A DNA stretch of 64,000 nt, taken from NCBI GenBank assembly GCA_012845835.1, contig JABAKD010000027.1, positions 124,001 through 188,000 of the forward strand, written 5' to 3'. Source of the DNA: Undaria pinnatifida (taxonomy: Eukaryota > Sar > Phaeophyceae > Laminariales > Alariaceae). The notes under the pieces are model-generated. The model saw only the letters and a program-made list of their open reading frames with translations. It did not search any database and was not told the DNA's origin. Made by a program: the position numbers and the translations under genes. Of the stretch, positions 22,025-33,506 are shown one piece after another (within the stretch, counting starts at the first letter, position 1; each line of letters starts with the position of its first letter).

Positions 22025-22823
22025 GTCATTTCTTATGCAGTCGGATTCCGCCAGTCGAAAAGGCCCTTTTCGACTGGACTTTTTTTCGACTGGATTCTTC
22101 TGGTCCTTCTTCTTATCGTCAGTCGAGTCGATTTGATAGTTTTTGTGCTCTTCCTAGAGGCGGTTGGTGTGAGGGAGTACTGCTGTACAGCAGTCGAAAT
22201 CGGTTGGCAGCTCTGTGCTTCGCGCTTTCTCCACGAGCAACGGCTCGGCGAACCCTCGTCCCTGGTGGCTTTGGGCTTAGCCGAAAGCTGCCAAAGCTAC
22301 GTTTCGTGGCGTTGCACTCAGCCGAGAGCCGCCAAAGCTACAGCAGCCGCAGCCGTTGTTGGCAGCATGGGATCGAGACCGCGCGCTGCTGCCGTCGTGT
22401 GACACACGCTGCTGGCGAGCAAAACTAGGAATGAGCCACGCTGACTTGCTGCGAGAAGTAACAGCTGGGATAGCCAAGCCAGCGTCAGCGCCTTGTATGA
22501 TACTGCAGTGTGGTACTTGGTGTGGGTGTGTGGCCGTGTGGCCGTGTGGGTGTGTGTGTGGTGGTGGGATGAGCGATGCGATCGGTTCAAAAAACACGTG
22601 CACAACTTTTTCGACAGAGTTTTTCGACTGGAGTCGAAAAAGTCGAGTTTTTCGACTGGAGTCGAAAAAGTCGAGTTTTTCGACTGGATCCGCCAGTCGA
22701 AATTCTCAGTCGAAAAAAGTTGAGTCGAAAAAGCCCGTTTTCGACTGCGTAAGAAAGCCCGATTTGGGCTTCAGTCGAGAAAGGCCGTTGTCGACTGACA
22801 AATCTGACTGCATAATAAATGGC
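22025..22823. mobile_element. TIR element with TTTTTCGACTGG interior, copy 2
   Basis: It is about 800 bp, same orientation and same order of landmarks as copy 1, with ends GTCATTTCTTATGCAGTCGG and CTGCATAATAAATGGC. The flanks show no clear target duplication. The pair is about 400 bp apart, so tandem duplication followed by divergence is as likely as two insertions. Confidence 0.6.
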
Positions 22824-22865
22824 CTCTCCTTCTCTTTTCGTTCATTTCTTTTCGTTCTTTTTCCA

Positions 22866-23184
22866 ATTGACCTGAGTCTGTCGTGGGTATGCGTAGTAAG
22901 ACGTACTACGTGTAAGTGATATACACGTGGTAGTATCTTCTGCGTGGTATGCGGTGTAGTCGGTTTTCAGACGCGAGTATTGAGACGTAAGTACGGGCAC
23001 GTCGTAGACTGACTCCCGATTTCATTCTTTTACATTTTTCTGGCGGAGGCACGAATTGCTTCAGCTATGATATATGCGTGTACGACCACTTTTGTTTGTG
23101 TTTTTCCCTGGGGTATTCCTTAGCTCCAGAGTGACTGGAGCCTGTCCTATGACCACGGACTTGATTATGCGAGTTAATATGAGA

Positions 23185-23190
<6 letters not shown>
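22866..23190 (+). mobile_element. AAC-tailed dispersed repeat, retroposon-like
   Basis: This ~320-bp unit (GAGTCTGTCGTGGGTATGCG, GTCGTAGACTGACTCCC, GTTTGTGTTTTTCCC, GGAGCCTGTCCTATGACCAC, GACTTGATTATGCGAG) runs directly into an AAC repeat. The same body followed by AAC repeats lies at 54060-54432 (plus) and 34434-34790 (minus), and partly at 12775-12880. A fixed 3' border with a simple-repeat tail is typical of LINEs or SINEs. Confidence 0.55.
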
Positions 23191-23633
<443 letters not shown>

Positions 23634-23639
23634 AAGTAG

Positions 23640-24107
23640 TGCCTTTTTCCCCCCTGTTTGCCTTTCACATCCCCGACCGTGGCGAGCATGCGCGGAGCCG
23701 CAGGTAGGCATCAGCCCGCCGCGGCGAAGCCCCCTTTGTAATACTCCGGAGTATTAATAATACTCCGGAGTATAATAATAGACGTAGAGTCGAACTGTTA
23801 ACACTAGCGCCAAATCATACCTGGTACCGTACTCGACAGCATAAAACTTACAACTGTAACTCTATCCCTGCAGCTCTACGTACAGCTCTGCAGAAAGACA
23901 TGGGTCACGCGCTCCTAGGCTACTGCAGCAGGTACAGCAGTAGCTGTACGTGATATGTGACCATGTCACCACATTGCGGAGGTCTGCGTACGTAGAAGTT
24001 CTATACCCTCGAGCCTGTTTTGTTTTTGTTTTTTTAGATCCTCCCGGAGATCCGGGTAAAAAAAGCTTGACCCCTTTAGCGCCCCCAAATCCCTCCCTAT
24101 ACTAAAT
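23640..24107. other. No gene; short palindromic CTCCGGAG words
   Basis: AATACTCCGGAGTATT occurs at 23738-23753 and again at 23757-23775. The remainder is unassigned, with one TACCTGGTA word at 23818. Confidence 0.5.
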
Positions 24108-24305
24108 TCAAGTAAACTTGTCACCCATAAGGGTTCCCAGTGGTGAGGCGTTAAGCTCCATACACTTTTCGTTTGTGTACCAGTTTTTGTCCTTCTGCAA
24201 AACGCAGACTCCTGGTACATCGCCATCTCTGGTGTATTCAAACACACTTACCATTGCTCGCATGAGATTCTTCTGTCGGAGGCACCACACCCGTCCAGTC
24301 TCCAC
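24108..24305 (-). CDS. Uncharacterised open frame, 65 residues, coding-like fragment
   Basis: It reads VWCLRQKNLMRAMVSVFEYT, GDVPGVCVLQKDKNWYTNEK and ends ASPLGTLMGDKFT at a TGA. The composition (Trp, Cys, Tyr, Asp, Lys) is more protein-like than the surrounding frames. It may be a transposase or host exon fragment. A GTAAGT and a TTTTGCAG lie inside the frame but would define an implausibly short intron. Family unknown. Confidence 0.35.
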   Translation of the reverse strand: METGRVWCLRQKNLMRAMVSVFEYTRDGDVPGVCVLQKDKNWYTNEKCMELNASPLGTLMGDKFT

Positions 24306-24309
24306 TAAA

Positions 24310-25479
24310 AGAGGGCGTCCCCTCGCATGCGTTTCAGCACTGCTTTGCCCGCAGATCTTGAACAGCTTGTGTGAGTGTGAGCTGCGAGCTGCAAGCTTGC
24401 AGACACGCTGATCCTACGATCTGTTGACCTGTTGTGGTGTTGTGGTGTTGCAAAAAAAAGAATAACAACCGTTTTAGACATGCAGAAGAATATGTTTGGA
24501 ACCCCTACATCAGGCAATTGCAACATTGCAACGCAATCACGAGCAGATCACAGAGCAGACACGACCGCCTGCAAAGGGAAGCAAGGTGAGACAGGATGTG
24601 CCATATGGATGGCAGGTCTGATCGATGTTGTTTGGAGGTAGGAAACTCTCTGTTATGGCGCTGTACAGTATGCAACCCGTTGATCGGGGATGCTTCCCTT
24701 CCAAATGCCCTCACACCCGGTAGAATCGACTCAGCTGATCGTACAAGCAGCACCGCAGCACGCAGCACTCGTACGGCCACAGCAGGTGGCGTATAGCAGC
24801 CGGCGTGCGTTTTCACCTCTGCCAATGCATAGTAGTGGCGGTAGACAATCTCGCGATTGCCAATCCACTTTGAGACACTCGTCCGCGTTGCTGTCGTACG
24901 ATTGATGCGTGAAACCGATACCTTGTATAGCAGCAAGTGAGACCTGCACTCGTCTGCCAGGTACTCTATAATTATGTTTTAAGGTACTTGTACGTGAACG
25001 AACACGAGCGATACTATCGATACTACAAGCAGTATTGTAGTATTGTGTGCTGCTGTCGGCGTGCTGAAAGGACGAAGGGCGTTACGAGTACTCGTATACA
25101 CTTCATCTGAACAGCTTGCACGGTACGTCTCCAACCAGATCACGTTGTTTTGGCACTACTCGTGGTACAGGTTGTTCCCCGGTGACGGCAGTCCTGGGTA
25201 CCGTGAGAGAGTTTCCCAACAACCCCCTGTTTTCCCACCTTTTTCCGGGTCTAGGCCATCGCCGATAACACCGCTTCTGGATCCGAAAACGAACTTTTTC
25301 GGGTCGCAAAACCGATTTGCCTATATTGTAGACCCGAAACTGATTATTTTTCAGGCTTCCATCTCCGGTTATCGTTTTCGGGTCGCCTCCACCAGAAAAA
25401 GGGGGTCCGTTTTCGGATGAAATCCCTACCTGACAATGCTGTCCGGGTTTGGTTTGAGACACGTCATGGGAGGCAACAA
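24310..25479. other. No gene recognised
   Basis: Only short overlapping frames are seen. A hairpin-like CGGGTCG..CGACCCG pattern lies at about 25250-25410 (GTTTTCGGGTCG, TTTTTCGGGTCG and inverted relatives). Confidence 0.4.
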
Positions 25480-26733
25480 GCTTGCACAGATGCTCCGAGT
25501 ATACTCGATACTCCGAGTGGACTTCGATACTCCGAGTGGAGTTACACTCGGAGTATCGGGTACTTTTCGTACTCCGAGTTCTGAGAGTACGTAGAGTACT
25601 GGTGGCCCAAATACTCGGAATACTTGGAGTATGAGCAGTAGATATGCTCCATTAACATAGTATAGTACAGGCAGTACCCGCAGTACAAACATCTAAAAAA
25701 CTTGGAGTACTCCGAGTATCGAGAGTATTAAACCCCGAAATACTTCAAGCATTCGAGTAAATTACTCCGAGCAATACTCTAGCCAGCAGCAGTACCTCGC
25801 AGTAAATAACCGTGAAATATTGCGAGTATTGAAAGTATTAGCAGTACTGAATGCCGAAATACTGGAAGTAGTCAAAGTATGAGCTGTACAGGTTCCCCAA
25901 ATAACCCAAGTGCAGACACTCGTACGAGTAGTATTCCAGAGTAGCGAACCCGAAAATACTTCAAGTACAGCGGTATTCCAGAGTATTCAACCTCAACATA
26001 CTTGGAAGTACAAGCAGTATCCAGCAGTAGTATTGGACCCCGAAATACTGCCAGTACAGGCAGAATCAAGCCTGGGGTTCCTGCAGAATTGCCATTAAAT
26101 CAGTATTACCAATATTACTGTACCAATACTTTACCTTCATCTATACAGAGGGCGCTCGCTGTTAAGAAATAATTCGGTTGTACAAGTGAAATGAGGTTCG
26201 TTGTGTGCTCATAATCAAGCTTGTTTACGGCAGAAACGGTGAAGGGTTGCTGGCCATAAGAAATTGAGGCTTGACGTCTCACAAAAAGAAAGAAAGTTAG
26301 TTCACCACAGAAACGGTGGTATTCAGGGTTGGGTGCTATACGGATTCCCATATGTGTGATACGTTTAATCAGCCATTATTGGTAGACTGTGCTCAACGGT
26401 CACAACTAAATATGAAACTGGGCCTCTACGCCAATTTGGCGTTTCTTACTATGAATGGGGGAAGCCTAAGCCTTCTTCTGTGTAGTAAGTAAAAACTACG
26501 AGTACGAGAAAATTGGTAGGGGTCGGTCCCTATCAAATTATGTTGCATTTTGTATCCAATGTGGTCTTGCAATACTCAATACCCTGGTACGATTATTGCT
26601 CACCGTGAAAAATTGTTCATGTTCTTCGGGTTTTTCCAACCTGAACTTCACCAAGAGTTCGATTGCTGAAAAAAACGAATTATTGAAAAATAACTAGAAG
26701 TTACGATAGATATGTTTAACCATTTCCCGAATT

Positions 26734-27023
26734 GACGCATGCTACGATAGGTGTAGCAGTTTTGGTCTGAAATAAACGGTTTCTAACTAACCGGGCTCCT
26801 TAACCTACTAATACAATCGTCGGAAAATAAATAAAGCATAAGCCATTTTTGAGCATGATTCTCGTGTTGTGTACCTTGTACCTTGGCCATGGGATATTTC
26901 ATACGATATGGTAGCAGTTTTATTTTCCTCCAAATCAGATTTGGGAGAGGTTTTAAGCTCCCGGAATTGAGGAATAGTATTGGAAAACACAATGGTTGGT
27001 GCATCTCTATCGTAGCACGCGTC
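26734..27023. mobile_element. MITE of the GACGCGTGCTACGRTAGAG family
   Basis: The left end is GACGCATGCTACGATAGGTG and the right end CATCTCTATCGTAGCACGCG then TC. The body shares GGGCTCCTTAACC, AATCGTCGGAAA, TTTGGGAGAGGTTTTAAGCT and GAGGAA with the copies at 2195-2452 and 40441-40706. About 290 bp, non-coding. Confidence 0.7.
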
Positions 27024-27055
27024 AGTACTCTACTGACACTCTACTGACACTCTAC

Positions 27056-27156
27056 GATTACTGTACTGTACTGTATTGTACTGTACTGTACTGTACTGTA
27101 CTGTACTGTACTGTACTGTACTGTACTGTACTGTACTGTACTGTACTGTACTGTAC
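27056..27156 (+). repeat. (CTGTA)n microsatellite
   Basis: About 20 nearly perfect copies of the pentamer CTGTA, directly downstream of the MITE terminus. Confidence 0.97.
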
Positions 27157-27282
27157 ACAACAGGAGAGGACTGGAGAGGGACGCCGACCGTTTTTGTTTT
27201 TGTCGTTTCGAGATAAACGAAACTAAAACTGGTTAGTGCACTGGGGAAGATCCATATTTTGCTGCAGCCTGCTGCTACGTAT

Positions 27283-28440
27283 TATTACAAAAATAAAGAT
27301 AAACTCCAGCTGTAAGATCGAATATTTTGTCGAAACCCATCTTTGCAAGCTGTGTGTGATACTCCGATCGCGCGTACTACGAGTTGTGTGTCCTCATTAA
27401 GGCTGTAGGTCGGCGACTCTCCTTGCAACTACAGTGCAGCTATCAGGGTCAACAGGGTGATGTTAGGCAGTCTGTGCGCGGAAACTATAGAACCCGTTTC
27501 TGAGAGGGACAAAATCTGACAGCTGTGGAAGGAAAGGCATCAGTTTATCAAGTGAATTCTGTAACTCGTACAATCGGTGAGGGGAGGGCGCAGTTTTTTA
27601 GGACGTGGGGGCCTGGTTTGGATCAAACGGGAGCGGGGGTGGGGGGGGGGGAGGGGGGGAGGGACGGGTGGGGCAGCTCAATTTGTGCGTGGAAACTATA
27701 AATCCTTCATGGGCATAAATGTGACGGTTTTGGAAAGAATGCACCAGTTCATCATGGGGGGGCGGGGGGCGGGACGGGCGGGGCAGCTCAATCAGCGCGT
27801 GGAAACTATACATCCTTGAAGGGGATAAATGTGACGGTTTTGGAAAGAATACACCTGTCCATGATGTATAACCAGTGAGTAGAGGGCGGAGTGTTCGAGG
27901 GGGTGGGGGGGTGGGGGGGTGGGGAGGTGGGGGGTGGGGGAGGAGGGGGGGAGGTGGGGGGGTGGTGGGCGAAAGGACTTTAGGTCGCATAGATATAGGG
28001 GTTTGCTATACGCGTGGTGCTAGGTCTAGGCCATGGTGCGGGTGGTGGGGAAGGAGAGGGCGTTGGGGGGGGGGGTGGGTGGGAATTGCAGCAGCGGCAT
28101 GGATGGCTCTAGGAAGATGATGAGATGATATCCAGTGCGTGGAAGTGTTTATTACTCTGGCGGATTCATATATCAGGTGGGGTGTCTGAGCAAAAATGAG
28201 CGGGGAAAAAGAGAAAAAAAGGGGGGAGGGGGGGGAAAGGGTTTTCAAGAGGTTTAGGTCCCATAAAATATTAAAATACACTCCAGCTGTGAGATCAAAG
28301 ATTTGATCGAAGCTCATCTTTGCAAGATTGTGTGTGATACTCCGATCGCGCGGATTAATCATATATGTAGGGGCTTGCTATACGCGTGGTGCTAGGTCTA
28401 GGCGATCGTGCGGGTGGTGGGGAAGGAGGGGGCGTTCGGG
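27283..28440 (+). mobile_element. Dispersed G-tract repeat family, copy 2 and partial copy 3
   Basis: It starts AAACTCCAGCTGTAAGATCG and follows the same order of landmarks as copy 1, up to G-rich tracts at 27640-27665, 27755-27790 and 27885-27970. A second partial copy starts at about 28272 (AAATACACTCCAGCTGTGAG). The G-rich block at 27885-27970 contains more than ten G runs of four or longer. Confidence 0.7.
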
Positions 28441-28651
28441 GCGGGGGGGGGGGCGGGATGAATGATTTGCTTTGTTTGTCCGGCGATCATTCTGACCCGC
28501 ACCACGTGCCGTACAGCCATACAACTACACAGCCACACACAACCGCACACATCACTCAGTTTTTACAACAGAGTGTATGCAACACTAATCAATACCGTTT
28601 CGGTAGAAGAGTGGGTGCCTCTAGCTAGCTCTGCGTTGCCTACTATGCAGC

Positions 28652-28837
28652 ATGAGCACTTCTTCGGCCGCTTCTGGAGAGTGTGCAGCAGAGGCATCAG
28701 AGCTGCAAGAAGAAGAGCAGCAACCGGAGCCTCTCAGCGACAGTCCCCGCCGGCAGGAGGATAACAAATCAATATATAGAGCTACTCCGCGCGAACTACT
28801 CGTACTACTCTGTGCATTGATTCTACGACGACTGTAG
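28652..28837 (+). CDS. Small acidic open frame, 61 residues, uncertain
   Basis: It starts at an ATG and reads MSTSSAASGECAAEASELQE, then an acidic Gln/Glu stretch and a hydrophobic RELLVLLCALILRRL. A similar short acidic start, MGSDSDGDDCGSLATLLEAA, lies at about 29767-29913 on the same strand. Either could be the first exon of a transposon gene. Nothing confirms them. Confidence 0.2.
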   Translation: MSTSSAASGECAAEASELQEEEQQPEPLSDSPRRQEDNKSIYRATPRELLVLLCALILRRL

Positions 28838-29929
28838 AGCAATGTTAATAGCAGTATGCTGTAATATGAGCAGTACCGACGGCGCATACACTGCGAGTAC
28901 TTGGAGTATGAGCACTCTATTGACGGAGCAAATACTCCGAGTACTTGGGAGCACTTAGAGTATTGGCGGCCTAAATACTCGGAGTACTTGGAGTATGAGC
29001 AGCACTGATGGCCCAAATACTGCGAGTACTGGGAGTGAGAGCATTACATATGCTCGAGTACTAGCAGTACCCGCGGTGCAAACATCTAAAATACTTGGAG
29101 TACTCCCAGTACCGAGAGTATTGAACCCCGAAATACTTCTGCGTTTGACTAAAATACTCCCAGTAACACTCTGACCAGACAGTATTTAACCCTGAAATTC
29201 TGCTGCTGCGGCTATTACTGCACCTCGCAGTATTGAATCCTGAAATACTCCAAGTATTGAAAGTATAAGCACTATTAAATCCCTAAATACTTCAAGCCCA
29301 AAAGTATCCCAGAGTATCGAACGCCAAAATACTCCCAAGTACAGCAGCATTCCAGAGTATCGAACCCCCAAATACTCCAAGTACAGCAGTGTTCCAGTCC
29401 AGAGTATCCAGGGTATCGAACCCCAACATACCAGGTGCTGCGTGTACGGTAAGGCAATAGTATCTCGCAGTACACAAGTACCAAATACTACGAGTACATG
29501 AACTACCTGAAATTTTTTTTTCGAAAAATACGTTATTTTACTCCCAGGTACTAGGAGCATCTGTGCAAGCGTGGGAACAAGTAAAAAAAACTAGCTGGTA
29601 CAAGAAAAGGTAGCAGTACTGTAGAGTACTACAAGACACAAGACACACGCATCAGACACATTTATCTGTCTGCTGAGCAAACAACACGTGCCATAGGCGT
29701 ACTCGTGCTTCTGCTGTTCTGTCCCGCTATCCGCTGGCACACACCTCGGGCCTCATCACGAGCCGATGGGATCGGATAGCGATGGTGACGACTGCGGGAG
29801 CCTTGCCACCCTCCTCGAAGCCGCAATTGCAGCATTCACCAAACGCAAAACACACGCTACTCGTTGTTGTCGAGGACGAGGACAGCCGCCTTCAGGGACA
29901 CGTCGTTGTTGATGCACGAGATCGGGAGC

Positions 29930-30175
29930 GAGGGGCCTATTAATAGTGCGGGTATGTGCTATTGTTGATGTGCCGGTATGTGCTACTATTAATAGTAGCA
30001 CAATATACCGGCACTATTCAGGGTACCGGCACTGTTGGGAATAGGGTTGCTATTAATATACATAAAATATAGAGAGTTCCAGTCGTGCCAAATCGTTTTG
30101 GCCGGCACTATAGAGGGCAGTGGGACTATTCAACCGGCATTGTTGGAGCCTCCCACTGTATAGTCACCCTACGTA
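29930..30175 (+). repeat. CCGGCACTATAG-word array (second locus)
   Basis: Copies of CCGGCACTAT, TATGTGCTA and GTGCCGG type words in both orientations. Same family as 9930-10215 and 38110-38290. Confidence 0.55.
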
Positions 30176-30224
30176 ATCGTCACCTTTTCCCGGTGTGTTT
30201 TCCCTCCGAAGCTCCCGAGGGATC

Positions 30225-30690
30225 ATATTAGTACTTACAAGGGCTCCGCATGCCGGCGCCCATGCTTCGGGTAGGGCAGGGCGGCACTCGGACGAGGTAA
30301 AGGGGAAATAGTTGTAGCTGTTCGATTCGACGTTATTGGAAGTGTCAAGTAATGCCGAGGGTTTAATACGAATATGAGGTTCTCAAGATCATATTTTGAC
30401 ATTCCATGGCGCCCATTCTTTGGGTGAGGAAGGGTAGCACTCGACGAAATAAGTTGTAGTAATAAAGAAATTGAAGCTTAATGTAATGCCAAGAGTTTAA
30501 TACGAACATGAGGTTCTAAAGGTTTACTTCGATGGAAGGAAAACATAAAAACGAAAGAAGCAAGCATAGGCGAAACACTGTTATTAAAACCGCCGCCAAG
30601 TAAAAGTAGGCCAGAAATGCTGAAAGGAGAATTTGATAACCTGCTTCGCTTCGAGGCTTCGAGGCGAAAGGAAAGAGGACATGGCATCAA
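30225..30690 (+). mobile_element. Diverged 5' fragment of the large dispersed element
   Basis: It starts TACAAGGGCTCCGCATGCCG and matches the start of the element at 33145, including GCCCATGCTTCGGGTAGGGC, AGTAATGCC, GAGTTTAATACGAACATGAG, CAAGTAAAAGT and AACCTGC.TCGC. An internal stretch (GGCGCCCATTCTTTGGGTGA onward) repeats part of the start, so it is rearranged. Truncated near 30690. Confidence 0.6.
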
Positions 30691-30828
30691 TAAAAAAGGT
30701 ATCGGACGGAATGGTTGAAAATGTTTAACTTACGGAAGAGCAAAAAAGAAGGCGCCGTTGATTGTGCCTTGGAAAACCCCTCGGTGTTTACTCCCACAGT
30801 AGACGAAGAACTGGGCTCCCGTAAAAAT

Positions 30829-31077
30829 TGCACGTACGTGCAAGGTTTTTTAGATTTGCACGTAAATTCATTAGCGATTTATGTATGGCGGCTCCCTATG
30901 TGCAGGTCCGCACAAAACGACCGTTACGCTGCCCAGACCAACCTGACCCCAGACCCGACCCTAACCCTAACCCTAACCCCAACCCAACCCTCTGGGGGGC
31001 TCTCGGTCTGCTCTCGAGGTCGGCAGGGGCTGTACTGAGTTTACGTGCAATTCTAAACACCTTGCACGTACGTGCAA
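30829..31077 (+). repeat. Telomere-like CCCTAA tract between two copies of a 16-bp palindrome
   Basis: Four CCCTAA-type units lie at 30957-30985, degenerating to CCCAACCC. They are flanked at about 130 and 80 bases by the identical palindrome TTGCACGTACGTGCAA at 30828-30843 and 31062-31077. Confidence 0.6.
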
Positions 31078-31410
31078 TTAAACGCCTGATGCGAAGAACT
31101 TACCATGTTTGTTTCCAAAATATACGAAGAACTCACTCCTCACAGAAAAGAACTATAGACACTGCATGCCCTCAATTAGCTACTTCAATGTACGCGGCAC
31201 TTACACTGGTGAAGATATACAAAAATAAAAAACAAATTGTGCAGACTTAGAGAGGGGCGCTAAAGGGGACATAGAATGCCCTCGATCCAATAAAGGGGAT
31301 ATACAAATGCCCTCGATCCAATTGGTACTTTCAACGCAGAGAACTTACACCAGAGAAATGGCAAGCTAATCGGGAAAAGGGGGATAATCAAGTCTCACAC
31401 AAGACAAACA

Positions 31411-31977
31411 AAATAATCCTAGACCGGTATGAAATCGTACCACTATCACTAACAGCCCCCGACTCTGTGGAAGGTAGGCCCCAAAACAACTTAATCCGTA
31501 TGACAGATCAGCATTTGATCGTACCATAGATAGTCACAAAGCAGCTCTCCGACTCGGCGTGAGATACACGATGGGTCCTCCGGGCTTACTTGCACAATGT
31601 ACGAAGAACTCACTTAGAGAGGAGCCCTAAAGGGGATACAGAAAAATAATCCTAGACCGGTATGAAATCGTACCACTATCACTAACAGCCCCCGACTCTG
31701 TGGAAGGTAGGCCCCAAAACAACTTAATCCGTATGACAGATCAGTATTTGATCGTACCATAGATAGTCACAAAGCAGCTCTCCGACTCGGCGTGAGATAC
31801 ACGATGGGTCCTCCGGGCTTACTTGCACAATGTACGAAGAACTCACTTAGAGAGGAGCCCCAAAGGGGATATAGAAAAATAATCCTAGACCGGTATGAAA
31901 TCGTACCACTATCACTAACAGCCCCCGACTCTGTGGAAGGTAGGCCCCAAAAACGACTTGATCCGTATGATAGATAA
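31411..31977 (+). repeat. 233-bp tandem duplication, about 2.4 copies
   Basis: AAATAATCCTAGACCGGTAT begins at 31411, 31644 and 31877, giving a constant period of 233 bases with near identity. Contains CCACTATCACTAACAGCCCC and CGTGAGATACACGATGGGTC. The high identity implies recent duplication. No conserved frame. Confidence 0.9.
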
Positions 31978-32511
31978 GTTTTGAGCCTATCTGTATCTGC
32001 AGACCAAGCACGCTCAAAACGATGAACACTCCAACAGCACCAAACGCAATAATATGAAAAGGCGAATTATTAGAGCGATACTCTACTGGTATAATTAACA
32101 CGCGTTCTTCTGGACGTATCATCTGTCGTCTTGCAGCCACACCTGCAGCCACATGGCCACCACGCACACAGCACATGACAGCCCAACAGCACACACACAA
32201 CCAACCGCTGCACGTATGAAGCCTACAGCGCGGCACCATGAATAACGAATGACCGCGACGGCTGGATTACCCTTTTGACAGACCGGCACCCCTGCTCTCG
32301 AGCCCGGGCAAGTTGTGTCTGTTGCTTGGTTTCAGTTCACGAGGGCACTCCACAGCAGTAGCTAGCTGAAGCACAGCAGTCAGTTATTCCTTTGTTGTGT
32401 CAACCCCCTTGCCTGCGTTCGTTGCTCGGCATCGATCGCTTTTAGATTGTGTCTATCCCCAAGCTACCCCAACAGCAGTAACCACGTAAAGCAAAACTCA
32501 AATAATGACCC

Positions 32512-32766
32512 ATGGCGGCTTCCGCGCGTTTATACTGTGGCGGGCAGTTGTTGCAGGCAACGTTTTCTAGCCCATGCCGTGCATGCCTCGTCTCACACCC
32601 CTGGCAGCTTGTGCCCTACGCTGCTCTGGGTCTCGGACGGGACGGGGCAAATAACCTTGCTTCGTCTCGTCTCGAGTGTTGGGCCCTTGATGACACGAGT
32701 GTGGAGAGAACGCCATATTCAGTTTCAGACAGCACAAAGTGGTGCACAATCTGTGACCAAACAATA
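32512..32766 (+). CDS. Possible coding exon, 85 codons, unknown product
   Basis: It starts at an ATG, MAASARLYCGGQLLQATFSS, contains CRAC and WCTICDQTI (Cys-x2-Cys), and ends at a consensus donor, ATA|GTAAGTT. A truncated transposon begins about 20 bases downstream, so the gene, if real, may have been disrupted. No partner exon found. Confidence 0.3.
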
Positions 32767-32784
32767 GTAAGTTGTATTTGCGGA

Positions 32785-33140
32785 AACATTATCAAGTACC
32801 GTTTGGAAATGATGCCAATTTTGTAAATCATCCAGGCGTTGCAGACATTAAGATTCAACCAAAATCTCCGAAATTCTCCAAAATTCGTCCTCGACATGCG
32901 GTGTTTTTGCAACTTTTCGCTTGTCTCGCTCGGCATCCGTCCACGCTCACGTCGATGTGCGGAACGGACACGGCAAGGCGAGGGACGTTGGAGCCGCCCC
33001 CCGAAGGCGGCGCTCGAACGAAGCTATATTCGACCGAGAATTCCAGTTCCGCGAATCGCATACTTCGGCCGAGACAAGAAAAAAACTCCTGACGAAATTC
33101 CTGACACCCAAAGAAGGATTATATATACTGAGTATATATA
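32785..33140 (+). mobile_element. 3' terminal fragment of the large dispersed element
   Basis: It matches 36225-36558 closely: CCGTTTGGAAATGATGCCAA, GGCGTTGCAG, CGATGTGCGGAACGGACACG, GAATTCCAGTTCCGCGAATC. It directly abuts the start of the full copy at 33145, head to tail. Confidence 0.75.
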
Positions 33141-33506
33141 TATGTACAAGGGCTCCGCATGGGCGCCGGCATTCGCCGGCGCCCATGCTTCGGGTAGGGC
33201 AGGGCAGCACTTCGACAACTTAAGGTGTAGCTGTCCGATTCGGCATGCATTGAACTTTAAAGTAATGCCAAGAGTTTAATACGAACATGGGATTATGAAA
33301 GTCATGATTTGACAGAAAAAAAACGTAATATTATACAACAAAGAAGGCAAGGATAGGCGAAACACACTATGTTAAATGCGCCGTCAAGTAAAAGTTGGCG
33401 TCTATCAAACAAAAATACCGAAAATAGTATTATTGAGAACCTGCGTCGCCTCTAGGCGAAACGAAAGAGGCCTTGGCATTGATGAAGAGACTGCACTGCT
33501 GTCCCC

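Larger units (their letters stand above)
25480..29570. mobile_element. 4.1-kb TIR element with ACTCCGAGTA-word ends and nested insertions
   Basis: The left terminus GCTTGCACAGATGCTCCGAG and the right terminus CTAGGAGCATCTGTGCAAGC are inverted copies over about 20 bases. Inside each end lies an array of CTCCGAGTA, CCGAAATACTTCAAGTACAGC and TTCCAGAGTATCGAACCCC units (about 25490-26080 and 28840-29490). The middle holds a MITE (26734-27023), a CTGTA microsatellite and G-tract repeats. Flanks GGCAACAA and GGGAACAA resemble each other, but are offset by two bases relative to the termini, so a duplication is not proven. Confidence 0.6.

Noticed and set aside
31978..32125. Minus-strand frame with a hydrophobic helix as a small membrane protein gene
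   Set aside because: Its downstream part runs into the 233-bp tandem duplication, and there is no splice or homology support; noted under the duplication.
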